Source: Citrus sinensis
Lineage: Eukaryota; Streptophyta; Magnoliopsida; Sapindales; Rutaceae
Reading direction: 5' to 3'
DNA: 64,000 nucleotides
NCBI RefSeq assembly: GCF_022201045.2
Contig: NC_068559.1
Location: forward strand, 29,147,501-29,211,500
Shown: piece after piece, positions 35,781 to 47,807 of the stretch
Layout: the number at the start of each line of letters is the position of its first letter
Numbering within the stretch: the first letter of the stretch is position 1
Translations under genes and position numbers: made by a program
Notes under the pieces: generated by a model
Told to the model about the DNA's origin: nothing
Seen by the model: only the letters and a program-made list of their open reading frames with translations
Database searches by the model: none

Positions 35781-36518
35781 TCTCTCATTGATTTGTTGGA
35801 TTATTTAGCAATTGTACCCATTTGTACTTCTCCTTTCTCTCTCTCACCAACGCCACCACCAACAACAACAAAGAAATGATAATTTATTAATTAACTCATC
35901 AAGAATACAAGGCAATTAAAGCAAACGTAAATTTATACTTTAATTTTATAAGAAACAGACAATGATAGAATCAAAACAATAAATCAAATGATTGATTTCT
36001 TCATATTAACTATTGATTTCAAAAAGATTGATTGACTTAATATTTACTAATCAATCATTATTTCTAAATTATTTTCATTATATTATTTTTCTTCTCTAAC
36101 TTTCATATAAATACCCATATAAATTGAACCATATAAATGCATAAAAGTATAATTTATCTATTTTTATATTGTCTCTAAAAAGTTTTCAAAGAAAACTCTA
36201 TAAAGATTCGTAAGGCAACCATATGCACAGCAGAAATAGATCTCAAATTCATGCATGTTGAATCACAAGGCTACAAGCGACATGCTCAAATTCCCATCGA
36301 CGAGCAAAGGAAGCACATAACCAACACCAAGAAGGGACGGATTAATTGATGTTTCCCAATCGGACTAATTAATTATATATATATATATAACTTTTAAAAT
36401 GCCCATTTTAAACAAACCTTCCAAGTTCTAACCCAGGTAATTTATTTATTATTAGTGAGTGCCTCCTTAGCAGAGGCTAGCTTATTAAAAAAAAAAAAAT
36501 TAAGAAAGAAAATTTAAA

Positions 36519-36598
36519 CTCCATCATCAGATATGAGATAACGTTCGCCATTAGAAAATTTAGCTCCATCCTCAGATATGAGATAACGTTCGCCATTA
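36519..36598. repeat. 35-bp direct duplication with 10-bp spacer
   Basis: Copies at 36519-36553 and 36564-36598 differ by one base (CCATCATC against CCATCCTC) and share AGATATGAGATAACGTTCGC. The near-identity implies a recent event. Confidence 0.93.
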
Positions 36599-37351
36599 AT
36601 TATGTCTACTGCTTTTCATTGTGCACCCAGAAATTGATGAAATCCAGAGTCGAAGCATTTTTCTACTAAAATTAGGTAAGCATGCGGTGTTTGGAATCCA
36701 ACGTAGCCCACATTACCAAAAAGGTTTCTCTGTTAAAGCCACTAACTTGTTAAAAGCACTTACAGTTTTTGTATATCACAAATTGTCAGAGTACGGCTAA
36801 ACCTACTCGTGGTTCCATAAAATTTCATGCAATTAATAGAAATTTTGCAACTGTCACCTTCACGGTGGGTTTTTTTTTTTTTTTTTAATTCTTTCTTTTC
36901 TCTCAATTTGCCACGCAAAGAAATTGGGATTTGAGAATTGTATGCTATGAAAAATATGAAAAATATGAAAAATGTAATAAAAACATGTATTAATTTATAC
37001 GAGGGTGAAATTATTTGAACCCACCAATTTATTCTCTGCATTTTTTTTGTTAAAAACTTTATTATATGAATAATTTTTTAAAAAATTACTTAACTAACCC
37101 TTTCTTCTTTTTCTCTTCTCAATTTCACAAATTGTTATCAATTCATTTAGATATATTCTTTTAACTACAAATAACTGATATCACTAACTAAGAGAAACAA
37201 ACCCACCGTTTAAAAATAAACATCAACATTTTTTTATCTCCCATATGAATATAGAAATTAGTTTTTGCCAAACACAAAAGCTAATAAAAATCAAGAAAAA
37301 AAATTCTCATGTATAGAAAGAATGAAATAGAGATCATGATATAGTAAAAAA

Positions 37352-37423
37352 GACCCAAAAAAAGGAATTCAAAAGAAAGTGAAATTGACCCAAAAAAAAA
37401 GGAATTCAAAAGAAAGTGAAATT
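37352..37423. repeat. Adjacent 35/37-bp duplication
   Basis: Two touching copies (37352-37386 and 37387-37423) of a GACCC, A-run, GGAATTCAAAAGAAAGTG block. They differ only in the length of the A-run. Confidence 0.93.
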
Positions 37424-37600
37424 GAGTATTTAGTTTACAAAATATGAGAGTAGGGAGAGAATACGCAATTTAAGGTAGAGAGAGAAAGGGATTAGTAAAA
37501 ACTAATTTTGAAATTTTAAATTTTTAATAATGATTTTATTTTTTAAATTTGGTGTAGAGAGGTATTTGGAAGTTTCAAATGCCTCCACCATTTATAAAAT

Positions 37601-38048
37601 AGGGTAAAAACTTGTTTAATTCTTATATTTTATGTTAGGCATCTATTTAGTCCTTACATTTTGAAAAATATGTTAAGACATCCTTCTTATTAAATATGTT
37701 ATATATTCCCCTTTCTTTTTCTTTACTTTTACAATAATATCCTTGCAATAATCTTTACATAAGTTACATTAATTTCCGTTTACCAAATTAATATCAAATT
37801 AACCCCCAAATTAAAATAATAACAAAAAATTTTATATTAATTTTAATTTACCTTTAGCATTATTTTGATAAATTAATTATTTTCATGAATGTCCAAGTTA
37901 TGGTAATGATATTTTTATAGAAGTTGAGAAAAAATAAAAGTATATGTGTAACATATTTAATAACATAGGTGTCTTGAGATACTTTTCAAAATATGAGGAT
38001 TAAATGAACATTTCAACTAAAATATAAAGACTAAATGAGCATTTATCT
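37601..38048. mobile_element. Foldback-type miniature element with ~100-bp arms
   Basis: The left arm, starting near AGGGTAAAAACTTG at 37601, and the right arm, ending near 38048, are imperfect inverted copies for about 100 bases. Both contain TTATATTTTA, a CATTTAGTCCTTACATTTTG-like block and a AAGACA(C/T)C block close to TTATTAAATATGTTA. The 250-base middle is AT-rich and non-coding. The flanks TATAAAAT and ATTAAAAT are similar but no firm target duplication can be called. Family unknown; long arms would suit a Mutator-like miniature. Confidence 0.68.
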
Positions 38049-38165
38049 ATTAAAATGTATAGTAGTTTCATGATTTGGCTCTGTCTTGGAGATTCTCTTA
38101 TGCCTATGGAGAATCGTTCTTGAGTTTGGACCCGTGATATAAATTGGGCAAATAAGATTAACTAA

Positions 38166-38451
38166 GGTCATGTTTAGTATTGAGATGGTGTAGCTTTTAA
38201 GTCAATAAATACAATGTGAAAAAAAAGTATAATTATGAAATAAGAGTTAATAGTATGTGGTAGATATTACTTCTTAATAATAATTTTGACAAAAATATCA
38301 AAGATATTATAGTTTTTTCTATTATATAAGTATGAGATCAAATCAACCAACTTCTAAACCGCTACAGTTAGTGTTCACCAAACACTTTAATATTATAATT
38401 TTTAAAAAAAATTTAAATTATAACTGTCTAATTTCAATGCCAAATAAGGCC
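38166..38451. mobile_element. Tourist-like (PIF/Harbinger) miniature element
   Basis: This 286-base block is bounded by TAA at 38163-38165 and 38452-38454, the target typical of PIF/Harbinger. The left end is GGTCATGTTTAGTATTGAGA; the right end read inward is GGCCTTATTTGGCATTGAAA (14 of 20 agree). The interior resembles the repeat units at 24307-25800 (shared CAAAGATATTATA, ATAAGTATGAGAT and CTAATTTCAATGCCAAATAA-like words). No coding capacity. Confidence 0.75.
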
Positions 38452-38454
38452 TAA

Positions 38455-41400
38455 GTTTATAAATTTAGAACTCATAAACTAGCGGTTGAGTATTGGCCAA
38501 GTTGATATATTTCAACAAGCTCAAAATATTCTCATACAGGAAACTAATTACATCGCCAGGTTAGTTATTAAGAAATCAAGTGATCTTTTTATGAGTTTGA
38601 TTTATAAAAGAAAGTGTAACGAGTCCATCTGGTTAATTGGTTGGGCACAATCACCAGAGTGTTAATTTAATTTTGCACTGTGTCTGTCTTTCTTTCTGAC
38701 GTGTCCAAATTTGACCTAAGAAATCTGAAAATGTGCTGCCACTAGCAAATCTTTCTCTCTCGTGAATTTATATATAAATACTACAAGACGTGAGAGAGAG
38801 GAAACGATACATAAAGCCAAGAGTAGGTTGAGATTTGGTAATGCAAAGCAAAAGAAAGTTGGCGGGCAAAAAGCTCTTCGTATTCTCATAATCACCCAGG
38901 GAACGAATTATTGCGAAGGTACTCCTAATTCATAAACTCATGATGATTGACAATTCCTATAATTCACTGCTTTTTATACCTAATTGGTTTCTATATTTAG
39001 ACTCCTCATTGCCATATGTTCCTTTCACTTTCTTTCTTTTATTTGTTTCCAACTAATATTAGCTTTATATATTTAATACGGATATTAGCTCAATCATAAG
39101 ATCACAGCTTGTTCTCTACATGCATGCATGAATCAAACATTAACAATTAATTACTGTTTATTTTTCAAAATCAATAATCAATGTTTTACGTTAGTTTGGC
39201 ATTTAATATAAAAAAAAAATTACATTTATTTGAGATTGAGGCATAATTTTATTTTAACTTAATCTGTGGTAGTTCTGCTGTCAGAGTGTTTTTGGTAAAC
39301 TTAACAATACCGCAATATCTAACAAAGTTTGAGTCAAGCTTTTACTACTGTTCAAAGATTGTGTGAATTTGAAACATGATAAGCATTTGCCCCGACTCCT
39401 GATGCAGTGCAATGCAATATCAATATAACATAACTATATTGTAGGTCGAGGGAGAGGCGAAGCAAAACCCCGTGTCGAAAAAGGATTCAAGAAAAGATAG
39501 GGGTACGAATTAAAACTTACCCAATTATATTTAAAAATTTAACGTTGTGGCCCTTAAATTTATCGATTTTTTATTGCAACCTCATCAAGTTTGTATTTTA
39601 TTCATTGTAGCCCCCATCAAGCCCAAAACTGATTATGCTACTGGCGTCGTTTTTAAAACACTCTAAAAGGTTGAATTTTTATTGAAAATACTTCAACACG
39701 ATCAACTTGATTTTACTGATGCATGATCAGCAGCCAATAATTTTTTTTTAATTGGACGTAACTTATTTTGCAATGATGTCTCAAATATTTTAGACACCAT
39801 CCATAAATATACGATGAGGTGGCCTGTTTTTATATAAAAAAAAATGGTCTATTTTATCTTAAAGTTTGCTTTCGTAATAAATTTAGGTCACTAGTCATGT
39901 TATCTCTTAATTTCTAATTCACTATTTTGACCACGTACGGATTTCCCATTTTTGTAGTTTTAAAAATCGATGACGTGTCACCATTTTCGCATCCTGCTTC
40001 TAATATTTGTTTTCTAACGTCCACCGATCCATCTCCTATCACATCTTGTCGTCCAAGGAGGCAAAGTAAGTAAATAAAAGTTAAAAATGCAATGCATTAA
40101 CTATGTATTGACAGATGGCATGTTTATATTGCATCGAGTTTTAGCAGCCGCACGTGTAAGTTTTTCTGTTGGTCATCACTCTTAAACACAACTGTTTTAG
40201 CTGTATTTACAACCTCATAGTCAAGTCATATGATCTTCTCAAGGAAAAAAGTGTTTGTGCAACATTTATTTCTCTTTACTATTACCTAACCAAAATAAAT
40301 CTTATTAATAAAAAAATTTTATTTTTCTTAACGAAAAGATTTGATGCACATTGCAAGTAAGAAATAACGGGGCGTAGCAACATGAGGTTGCCCAGAGAAA
40401 GAAATTATAGTAAATAAAGTTAATTAGCAACCAAGTTCCAACCGGTCACGGAGTTGCCATATCATGTGTCAATGAAGCTCATGCTTGTATACTTGATTAA
40501 CTTACTCATTATATCGACACAACTAAACTAATTATTCATTGGAAAAAATTTCTTTAGTTGACTCGACGTCGCTAAGGTCGGTGCGAAGTGTGAACAATGA
40601 CTGCTGATGCAAAAGTCTTAATAAAATCTAATTTTATATGACTGCATGGATATTGATCCATCTTGTGTTCGAGAAATATTATCTGGGTGAAACTCAACGA
40701 ATCTTGCTGGGAAGGCAGCTCCATAGAGTCGTCGACAGAGTGTCTTCATATATATGTAGATATATATTAAACTTTTGTTGTGAAAATAAATGCACTATAG
40801 AATATAGGTTTAAGGTTTTGTTCGTACGTGATTTGGAGTGGCATTGTTGGTGATGCTATTTGGGGGTTTTTGAACTGAGGAAGGTTTATGTATGTCAGGG
40901 CATAATCTAAGTTTACTAGGCGTCAAAATGATTTTATATTATATGTGTTTCCTAAGTGACTTTTGTCTTGGCCTAAACTTTGAGATTACAATACTATATT
41001 TCTTGTTGAAATTTAGCTGTTAGATTATAGTATCTTATAATCTAAGTATTCAAACAAGAAAATTGGAACTCAAATCGAGTCTCAAAGTAACAGCTAAATT
41101 AAGTTCTAAGTTTTCTATCCTATGATATAATTCCAAATGCTATGTTAAGGCCCAAAATAGCAAAAATATGAAAAAAAAAAAAAAATCTTGGATTTTGAAA
41201 TTTGCCCATCTCATCACAAGCTTGAATGAAACTGCACATGAGGCATCCAACTGTAACCTGTGTAATAACTCAAGTTGTTCTTAGCTTATTATAAAGTTAC
41301 CTTAGTAATTTTTGAGCCTTTATCTCGATCTTTTAGATTCACTAAACCTAATTCAATTTCAATATATTTTCAAGACTTTATTTTGGCATCTTAAAATAGA

Positions 41401-42272
41401 GAAATTCTAAAATATATTAGAGGTAATACAATCAACTAATAAATATATGATATATGTATTTAGATTTAATATAACCACCACTTGCATGATGATTTAAAAA
41501 AAATACACATAATTTATTTTTTTTTATGACTGACTAAATATTTTTGATGTGTTCTAATATTTTTGTTTGAAATATGTCCGATCTAATTAAGTTTCAAGTA
41601 ATATTGAATTTAAGCTTTTGACCATTTTAACGCTTTACCTAATATTCATTGATTCGATTTTAAGATTTGCGCCTAGTTCAGTGTCTAACATATTTTTGCT
41701 AGGACCCAAAAAGTGTTTCCTTGAAAATGTGCATTTTTAACTTGATACCTTCGCTCCTATCAGTTAACAGCACTTGCTAAAAATATGATATTGAAAGCGG
41801 TGGGGAAAATCTTTTAAAAAAATGTTTTCTTAAAGAAGCTTCGTTTGACAGAAATTGAATTTTTTATGTAACTGAGGAAGGTTCAACTACAGAAATTAGT
41901 TGTATAAGTTAACTTGAGTTTGTCACTGAATGTGCTAAGTTGGCTTTTACTGCTTTTTAAGCATATGCATTCAATTGGTATGTCGAGTATTTTTCCTACT
42001 ACTACTACTAATATTACTAAAAATATATATTGAATGTGCTATTCTACTACTACTACTACTACTACTAATACTAATCACTCCTCAGTTGGTATGTCGAGTA
42101 TTTTTCTATTTTCACACCGACACTACACTTGAGTGGCTTGTTTATGCAAATAAATTCTGCACACTTTTATGGAATTTGAATTTTGAAACTCATTCAATGT
42201 CATCATAGGCCCTGATTGAAGACACATTTAACTTGGAGCTGTCACTTTGAACAAATTCGCGTTTCAAATATC
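38455..42272 (+). promoter_or_regulatory. Probable promoter, first leader exon and 3.3-kb leader intron of the MATE gene
   Basis: A strong TATA box (TTATATATAAATA) at 38768-38780 is followed by purine-rich sequence and a good donor context, TTGCGAAG|GTACTC, with GT at 38919-38920. A candidate acceptor, CATCATAG, ends at 42208, 64 bases before the MATE ATG. Together they suggest a leader exon from about 38810 to 38918 and an intron of about 3.3 kb. This linkage is inference; the first exon could also belong to a non-coding transcript. Inside the interval, a GGTATGTCGAGTATTTTT string occurs twice (about 41977 and 42087) next to ACT trinucleotide runs. No other exon is supported. Confidence 0.4.
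38841..38891 (+). CDS. Candidate short upstream ORF in the proposed MATE leader
   Basis: The first ATG after the TATA box opens 16 codons and a stop, wholly inside the proposed leader exon. The peptide, MQSKRKLAGKKLFVFS, is basic. If this leader is used, the ORF could reduce translation of the main frame. It is a guess from position alone; no conservation could be checked. Confidence 0.2.
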   Translation: MQSKRKLAGKKLFVFS

Positions 42273-45107
42273 ATGGCTGAGGACAGTACTCTGCGTTCAT
42301 CAAGCAGCAGGTGGCTGATGCCAGTCTTTGTTTTCTTCAAAGATGCGCGGTACAAATTTCAATTTTCTTGATATTTTAAGAACGGGTAGGTCGATCGGTC
42401 TTATATGTGATTATGTGTAACATGACATCAATTCATTGTCATGTGAAATTTTCAGGCTTGTCTTCAAGATGGATTCAATTGGTATGGAGATATTAAGGAT
42501 TGCATTTCCTGCTGCCTTAGCTTTAGCTGCTGATCCTATTGCTTCTCTCATTGACACAGCATTTATCGGCCGTTTAGGTATATGCTCTTATAGGAAATAA
42601 CGGCGAGTTAAAAATATATTATAGAAGCTAATTAATTATAATCAAACTCTCTAATCAGTTAATGTTTTTATGCATGTATATGTACATATATACAGGGCCG
42701 GTGGAGCTTGCAGCTGTTGGAGTTTCTATTGCAATATTCAATCAAGCATCAAGAATTACAATATTCCCATTAGTTAATATTACAACCTCATTTGTTGCTG
42801 AAGAAGATACCTTTGAAAGAATAAAAAAAGTTAAAGAACCAGTACAAGGAGATGAGGATCATAATGACAGCTTGGAAAAGGGTGAGGCCGTTAAAAGCAG
42901 CAAACGAAGCACTGAAATGAAGGAGCCTGAAGATAACTTGGAAAAGGGCTCAGCTAAAACCAGCAGCACTGAAGAAAATGAAGCCACTTATAGCAATAAT
43001 GAAACCAAAGAGTCGTCATCAGTGCCCCAGAACGGTACTCTTTGCAATAAGCAACTTACTGCAAATACTACAACATGCAATAAGTCTGCTGCTCAAAGTG
43101 ATAGCGAAATTAGTAGCGCGACTAAGGTGACCAAGAAGAAGCGAGATATCCCTTCAGCATCAACAGCACTATTTATGGGCTCGATTCTTGGTCTTGTTCA
43201 GGCTATTTTTCTTGTATTTGGAGCTAAAGTTCTCTTGAATATTATGGGCGTCAAATCTGTGAGTTCTTTATTATTTTATTTAATTTGATTCACTACTTGT
43301 CACTTCATTCTTTCAAGCATTATTATTGAAACTTATTAAATGTAAATCAAATCGCTCTAGAGTTTAGATCCACCTTGTGAGAGCGGAATTATTTGAGTGC
43401 CAAACCAAGTGTACATACCCCTTTAATTACTGCTTCTACTCTATATGCATTTCTGTATGCTGCTGCTCTTTTCAGTTGAACCGACTAAGAGTCACTTATG
43501 CAAATTTACTTTCTAATGGACAATTATTAATGATCAGGATTCACCTATGATGAGCCCAGCTAAAAAATACTTGACTTTGAGATCACTTGGTGCTCCTGCT
43601 GTTCTTCTCTCTTTGGCAATGCAAGGCGTCTTTCGAGGGTTTAAGGATACAAAAACTCCTTTGTATGCCACTGGTAAGCAAAATTTATATATATATATAT
43701 ATATGAAATAAAGAGTAAAAAATAAATAAATCTAGTACTTTCTTCTTCGTTGTTAATAGTCTTGGGATTAAAACAGTTGCAGGAGATTTGGCAAATATCA
43801 TTTTGGACCCAATATTCATCTTTGTTTGCCGTCTTGGTGTTAGCGGCGCAGCCATTGCACATGTTCTTTCTCAGTAAGTTTGTGTTGTGCATATCAATTC
43901 TATTTTTCTGATTTCATATATATTCTCTTTCATCTTATATTCTTCTTCCAAATTCTTAATTGAGAGAAAAAGACGTACGAATTGTTAAGTTTTAAGATTT
44001 GCCCCCACATGAATATATAGACCTCTGTAGATTTAAGATTAGTGTAATATAATACTTATATATCCATCCAAATAAATAGAATTCACATCTAAGGGGTAGT
44101 TTGTTAAACATTTGAAGTTTGAAATTCATATATTTTCTAAAATTTGCTTGTTTGTTTTTGTAACTTAATATTTGATTTGTAGATATTTTCATCTGAATAT
44201 AAAAAATATATTTTTGTAATTTTTATTTAAATGAAAAAATGTCTGAATGAGAAGTTATAAAACATGTTTATTTTCTAAATTATAAAATCTAATCTTTTTT
44301 TTACAAGAAAATAAATATCAAATAACTATATTTAAGATACTTTTTTTATTCATAAAAACAAATAAGATACTACTTATATTTAGATATTAAAAAATAAAAA
44401 ATAAATATATTATTTAAATATTCATATTCAAACTTATCGAGACTTCAGAAATATTAAGACCCATTCAGATTTCCCGACAGACGAGGGGGGAAACATGCTA
44501 CCTAAAAGTCAATTTCTAAAGCAGTGGGGTTCTAGGTGTTAATTTCCAAAAGAGTGGGGTCTAATTGTCCATTAAGTCAAACTAGGGGGTTTGAGTCAAT
44601 GCCCTCCTCTGTTTAATGGATATTCCAACTTTCAAATTGTGTTTGTACATTGTATTAACAATGTATTTACTGATTATCTTTCCAGGTACTTGATTTCACT
44701 GATCCTCCTGTTGAAGTTAATGAAAGAAGTTCATCTCTTACCCCCAAGTCTCAAAGATTTGCAATTTAGTCGGTTTCTTAAAAATGGTAAGGTTCTCAGG
44801 AATCATCTGATTGCTTTTCAGTTCATCTATTAATTAATTATGACGGCACTTTTAATTAAATTTATAAAATATATTACCATTGGCTAATCTAATATTATTT
44901 GACAATATGTTTCGTTATTTTGGGCACAGGTTTTTGGCTGTTAACAAGAGTGATAGCAGTGACAATATGTGTGACTCTGGCTGCCTCAAGGGCCGCAACG
45001 CTTGGTTCAATTCCTATGGCTGCTTTCCAGATTTGCTTACAAGTCTGGTTGACTTCATCTCTTCTAGCAGATGGTTTAGCCGTCGCTGGACAGGTAATTT
45101 TTTTTTT

Positions 45108-45138
<31 letters not shown>

Positions 45139-46273
45139 GTTTCAATTTTACATTCATTTTTCATGGTTAATTAATTTGTTGTTATGAATATGCATCTTGC
45201 AGGCAATCCTAGCTGGTGCTTTTGCTGAGAAAGATTACAAAAAAGCTACACTTGCAGCAACCCGAGTATTACAGGTACATTTTCACATCTAAGAAATTCC
45301 ATATAAGGAGGATCCGCACGTTTTAAAATTTAAATTTAAAATCAGAACGCATTGTCTAGTTTTAATTTAACATTATTGTACCATAGCGACACATCATGTG
45401 TGGATTTCCGTGTATATAAAGACTCTACATGCGCTCTCCTGAAGCTCATTTACCACTGTTTATTGTTGTTATACGTTCATGGAAGTAAAATGTGAAAATT
45501 TTGTTTTGCAGATGGGTTTTATTCTAGGCTTGGGGCTTGCTCTTGTTGTCGGACTTGGTTTGTACTTCGGCTCTGGAATCTTTTCAAAAGATGTTAATGT
45601 CATTCACCTTATACACATAGGCATACCGGTGCGTACTTAATTCCCTTTTTTTTTTTTTTTTCTCTCTCTTTTTTTAAATTTTTGGTGCTATGAAATTTAC
45701 CTGAATATATGTTATTTTTCATTTTTGTTTTTAACCCTTCAGTTTGTTGCGGCAACTCAACCCATCAATTCATTAGCTTTTGTCTTTGATGGTGTAAACT
45801 TTGGAGCTTCGGATTTTGTATATTCTGCATACTCCATGGTTAGTATTGAATCGTGCATTTCTATATTGACCTTTTTGTGTCCGAATAATTTCATCTTGAG
45901 AAACTAATGCGCTTGACCTTTTTGTGTCCGAATAATTTCTTCAGGTTCTGGTTGCCATAGCAAGTATAGCATCCATATTTTTTCTCTCTAAAACCAGTGG
46001 TTTTGTTGGAATTTGGGTTGCTTTAACCATATACATGGGTCTCCGTACATTTGCTGGAGTTTGGAGGTAACCTTTTTTTTTTAAAAAAAAAAAAAATTAT
46101 ATTAATAATTAACTCCTTCATTTAGTAAAAAAAAAAAAGAGTGCATTTGTGCTTAGAAGTTAAAACATTGTAAATAAAATTTTTAATTAATAATTATCGT
46201 TGCTCTTAACAATTTCAGGATGGGCACGGGAACTGGACCTTGGAGCTTTCTCAGAGGTCGACTCTTGCCATAG
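42273..46273 (+). CDS. FRD3: MATE-family citrate transporter, FRD3/DTX43-like
   Basis: Twelve exons join in frame: 42273-42349, 42456-42577, 42696-43258, 43538-43673, 43777-43873, 44686-44786, 44930-45093, 45203-45274, 45512-45628, 45743-45838, 45945-46066 and 46219-46273, all GT-AG, giving 573 residues. It follows Arabidopsis FRD3 closely: AFPAALALAADPIASLIDTA, VGVSIAIFNQASRITIFPLV, MQGVFRGFKDTKTPL, AAFQICLQVWLTSSLLADGL, ATQPINSLAFVFDGVNFGAS and an ending in MGTGTGPWSFLRGR. Twelve membrane helices are expected. A large cytosolic loop, residues about 102-217, separates early helices; it is acidic, Ser/Thr/Lys-rich and carries a doubled LEKG block (DSLEKGEAVKSS and DNLEKGSAKTSS). FRD3 loads citrate into the xylem to carry iron; close relatives export citrate for aluminium tolerance. 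Substrate is inferred from family. FRD3 and DTX42 are close paralogues, so the symbol is provisional. Confidence 0.93.
45098..45139 (+). repeat. Poly-T then poly-G tract in a MATE intron
   Basis: About 20 T followed directly by about 22 G, just after the donor of the exon ending at 45093. Exact length may be an assembly artefact. Confidence 0.8.
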
Positions 46274-47807
46274 GAAAAATGGCTCGAGCAATTACTATAA
46301 GCGACACAATTTTTGTTGTCAATTAGTTTTTTTCTTGCTATTTCGATTTTGTTCTGGTACCGTTTCTTATTTCCCAGATATATATGATACTCTCAGTGGC
46401 TTTCCACAGTATTCTCGTAATTTTGTGTTTGATTATCACTGTGCTGATAAAAATAAGAATTACATATTTCTATCGCTTGAGATATTTCGTTCCGATATTA
46501 GGATGTGGGATGTGTATGACAAGTCGTTGAAACAGTGGAAATTTGGACGACAACGCTTGCGCTGACATGAGATTAGGAGTAAACTTACGAGTACGGTTAT
46601 TGTAAAAATTATTGATGGTGCTTTGAACCAACCAACCAAACAAATCATACTTAGAAAAAAAGCAAACATGTTTTATCAACCGACCATAAAGAGCAAAGCC
46701 CTTGAAAACCTACCCCATGCCCCACTACTCACATCATTATCAAAAATATAAAAGGTAGAAATCACAACCATTTTACAACATATTCTTATCTAACTCTTAT
46801 TGACAATGCATGACAAAATCAATAAATAGTAACTCCATTAAAATGCCTCACCCACCGAACATTGCTTTATGGGGCTAGTGGCTTGGCTTGCATCAAAACA
46901 AGGAACATTTCAACACAACATTACAATCCTCAAGGACCACGTAGTTAGACGATCACGTACATGCATTCAGCCAAAAAAGTAGATAAATAAATAAAGTTTT
47001 TGCTTCCCATGTCAATCTCACATGTGATGTGATGATCTGCTCAAAAAAGATTTCAAGAATCCGAAAACATCCATTCAAACAAGTCCCCATCAATTAGTGT
47101 GGTGTGGGGTACCATTAACATAACAATAACATATTCCGATCTTCCCGCTCTTTCATGTTTCCCACAAAAAAAAAAAAAAAACATCCATGCAAAGATAAGA
47201 AAAGAGAAAGTGAATGCAAGGGAAAACGAGACAAAGTCATCTTATGTTAAGAGATAAGGAAAAATAAAAATTAAAGGTATTGAAATATATTAATTAATAA
47301 CTTCGAATTCGCTTTTACATCGTTCAAAGGAACCATCTTGGCTCACTATCTCTCATCCTAGAACAATGCATCATCCAACTTACAATTGAATCCCTCAAAA
47401 AGAATATTACCATCCACTGATCAGAATACTGAAATACAGGAGAAAATGCGGCATCAAAAGATACAAAACTCATGTATCTGCTTCTTTCAAGGGTAAATTA
47501 ACAGCAAAAAAATAATGATAATCATATTCCTAAAAGCAGAAATATAGCAAAAGAGACCAGACCTGGACTAAGTTTCTTAATCTTATGCCCCATAGAAAGG
47601 CTACTTCCTACCCATCCTGTTGTAAGCAATAAAATGGTCAAATAATGAATAATTTTCAGCCATTCTTCAATCTTCAGACACTCAGTACAGTTTGTCTTGA
47701 CAGCTTCACTATAACCACTAGCAAAATTATCCACCAAATGTATGTACCTTGAGAAATCTCTTACCTATCTTCAATTGGGCAACTGAATTGAAATGAAATC
47801 AACTTCA
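46274..47807. other. Convergent 3' ends of the MATE and zinc-finger genes
   Basis: The two genes point at each other. Both 3' UTRs lie here, and their boundary cannot be placed. Short open frames (for example 46460-46669 and 47522-47737 on the minus strand) have no family signal and probably lie in UTR. No element is visible. Confidence 0.5.

Larger units (their letters stand above)
32870..37600. other. Long AT-rich intergenic region
   Basis: No gene could be supported. An open frame at 33467-33673 has no recognisable family sequence or splice partner. Contents noted: two similar short hairpin-capable words around 35430-35445 and 35480-35500 (TTCCACGCGAAAGTGGA and TTCCACACGAAAGTGGAA), a 7-bp tandem repeat at 35737-35780, and direct duplications at 36519-36598 and 37352-37423. 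The rest is AT-rich with many short A/T runs. Confidence 0.5.

Noticed and set aside
40638-40853. Plus-strand open frame of 71 codons
   Set aside because: No family signal; would lie inside the proposed MATE leader intron.
44090-44470. Possible hAT-like miniature element in a MATE intron
   Set aside because: AT-rich with suggestive words, but no clear inverted ends or 8-bp flanks.
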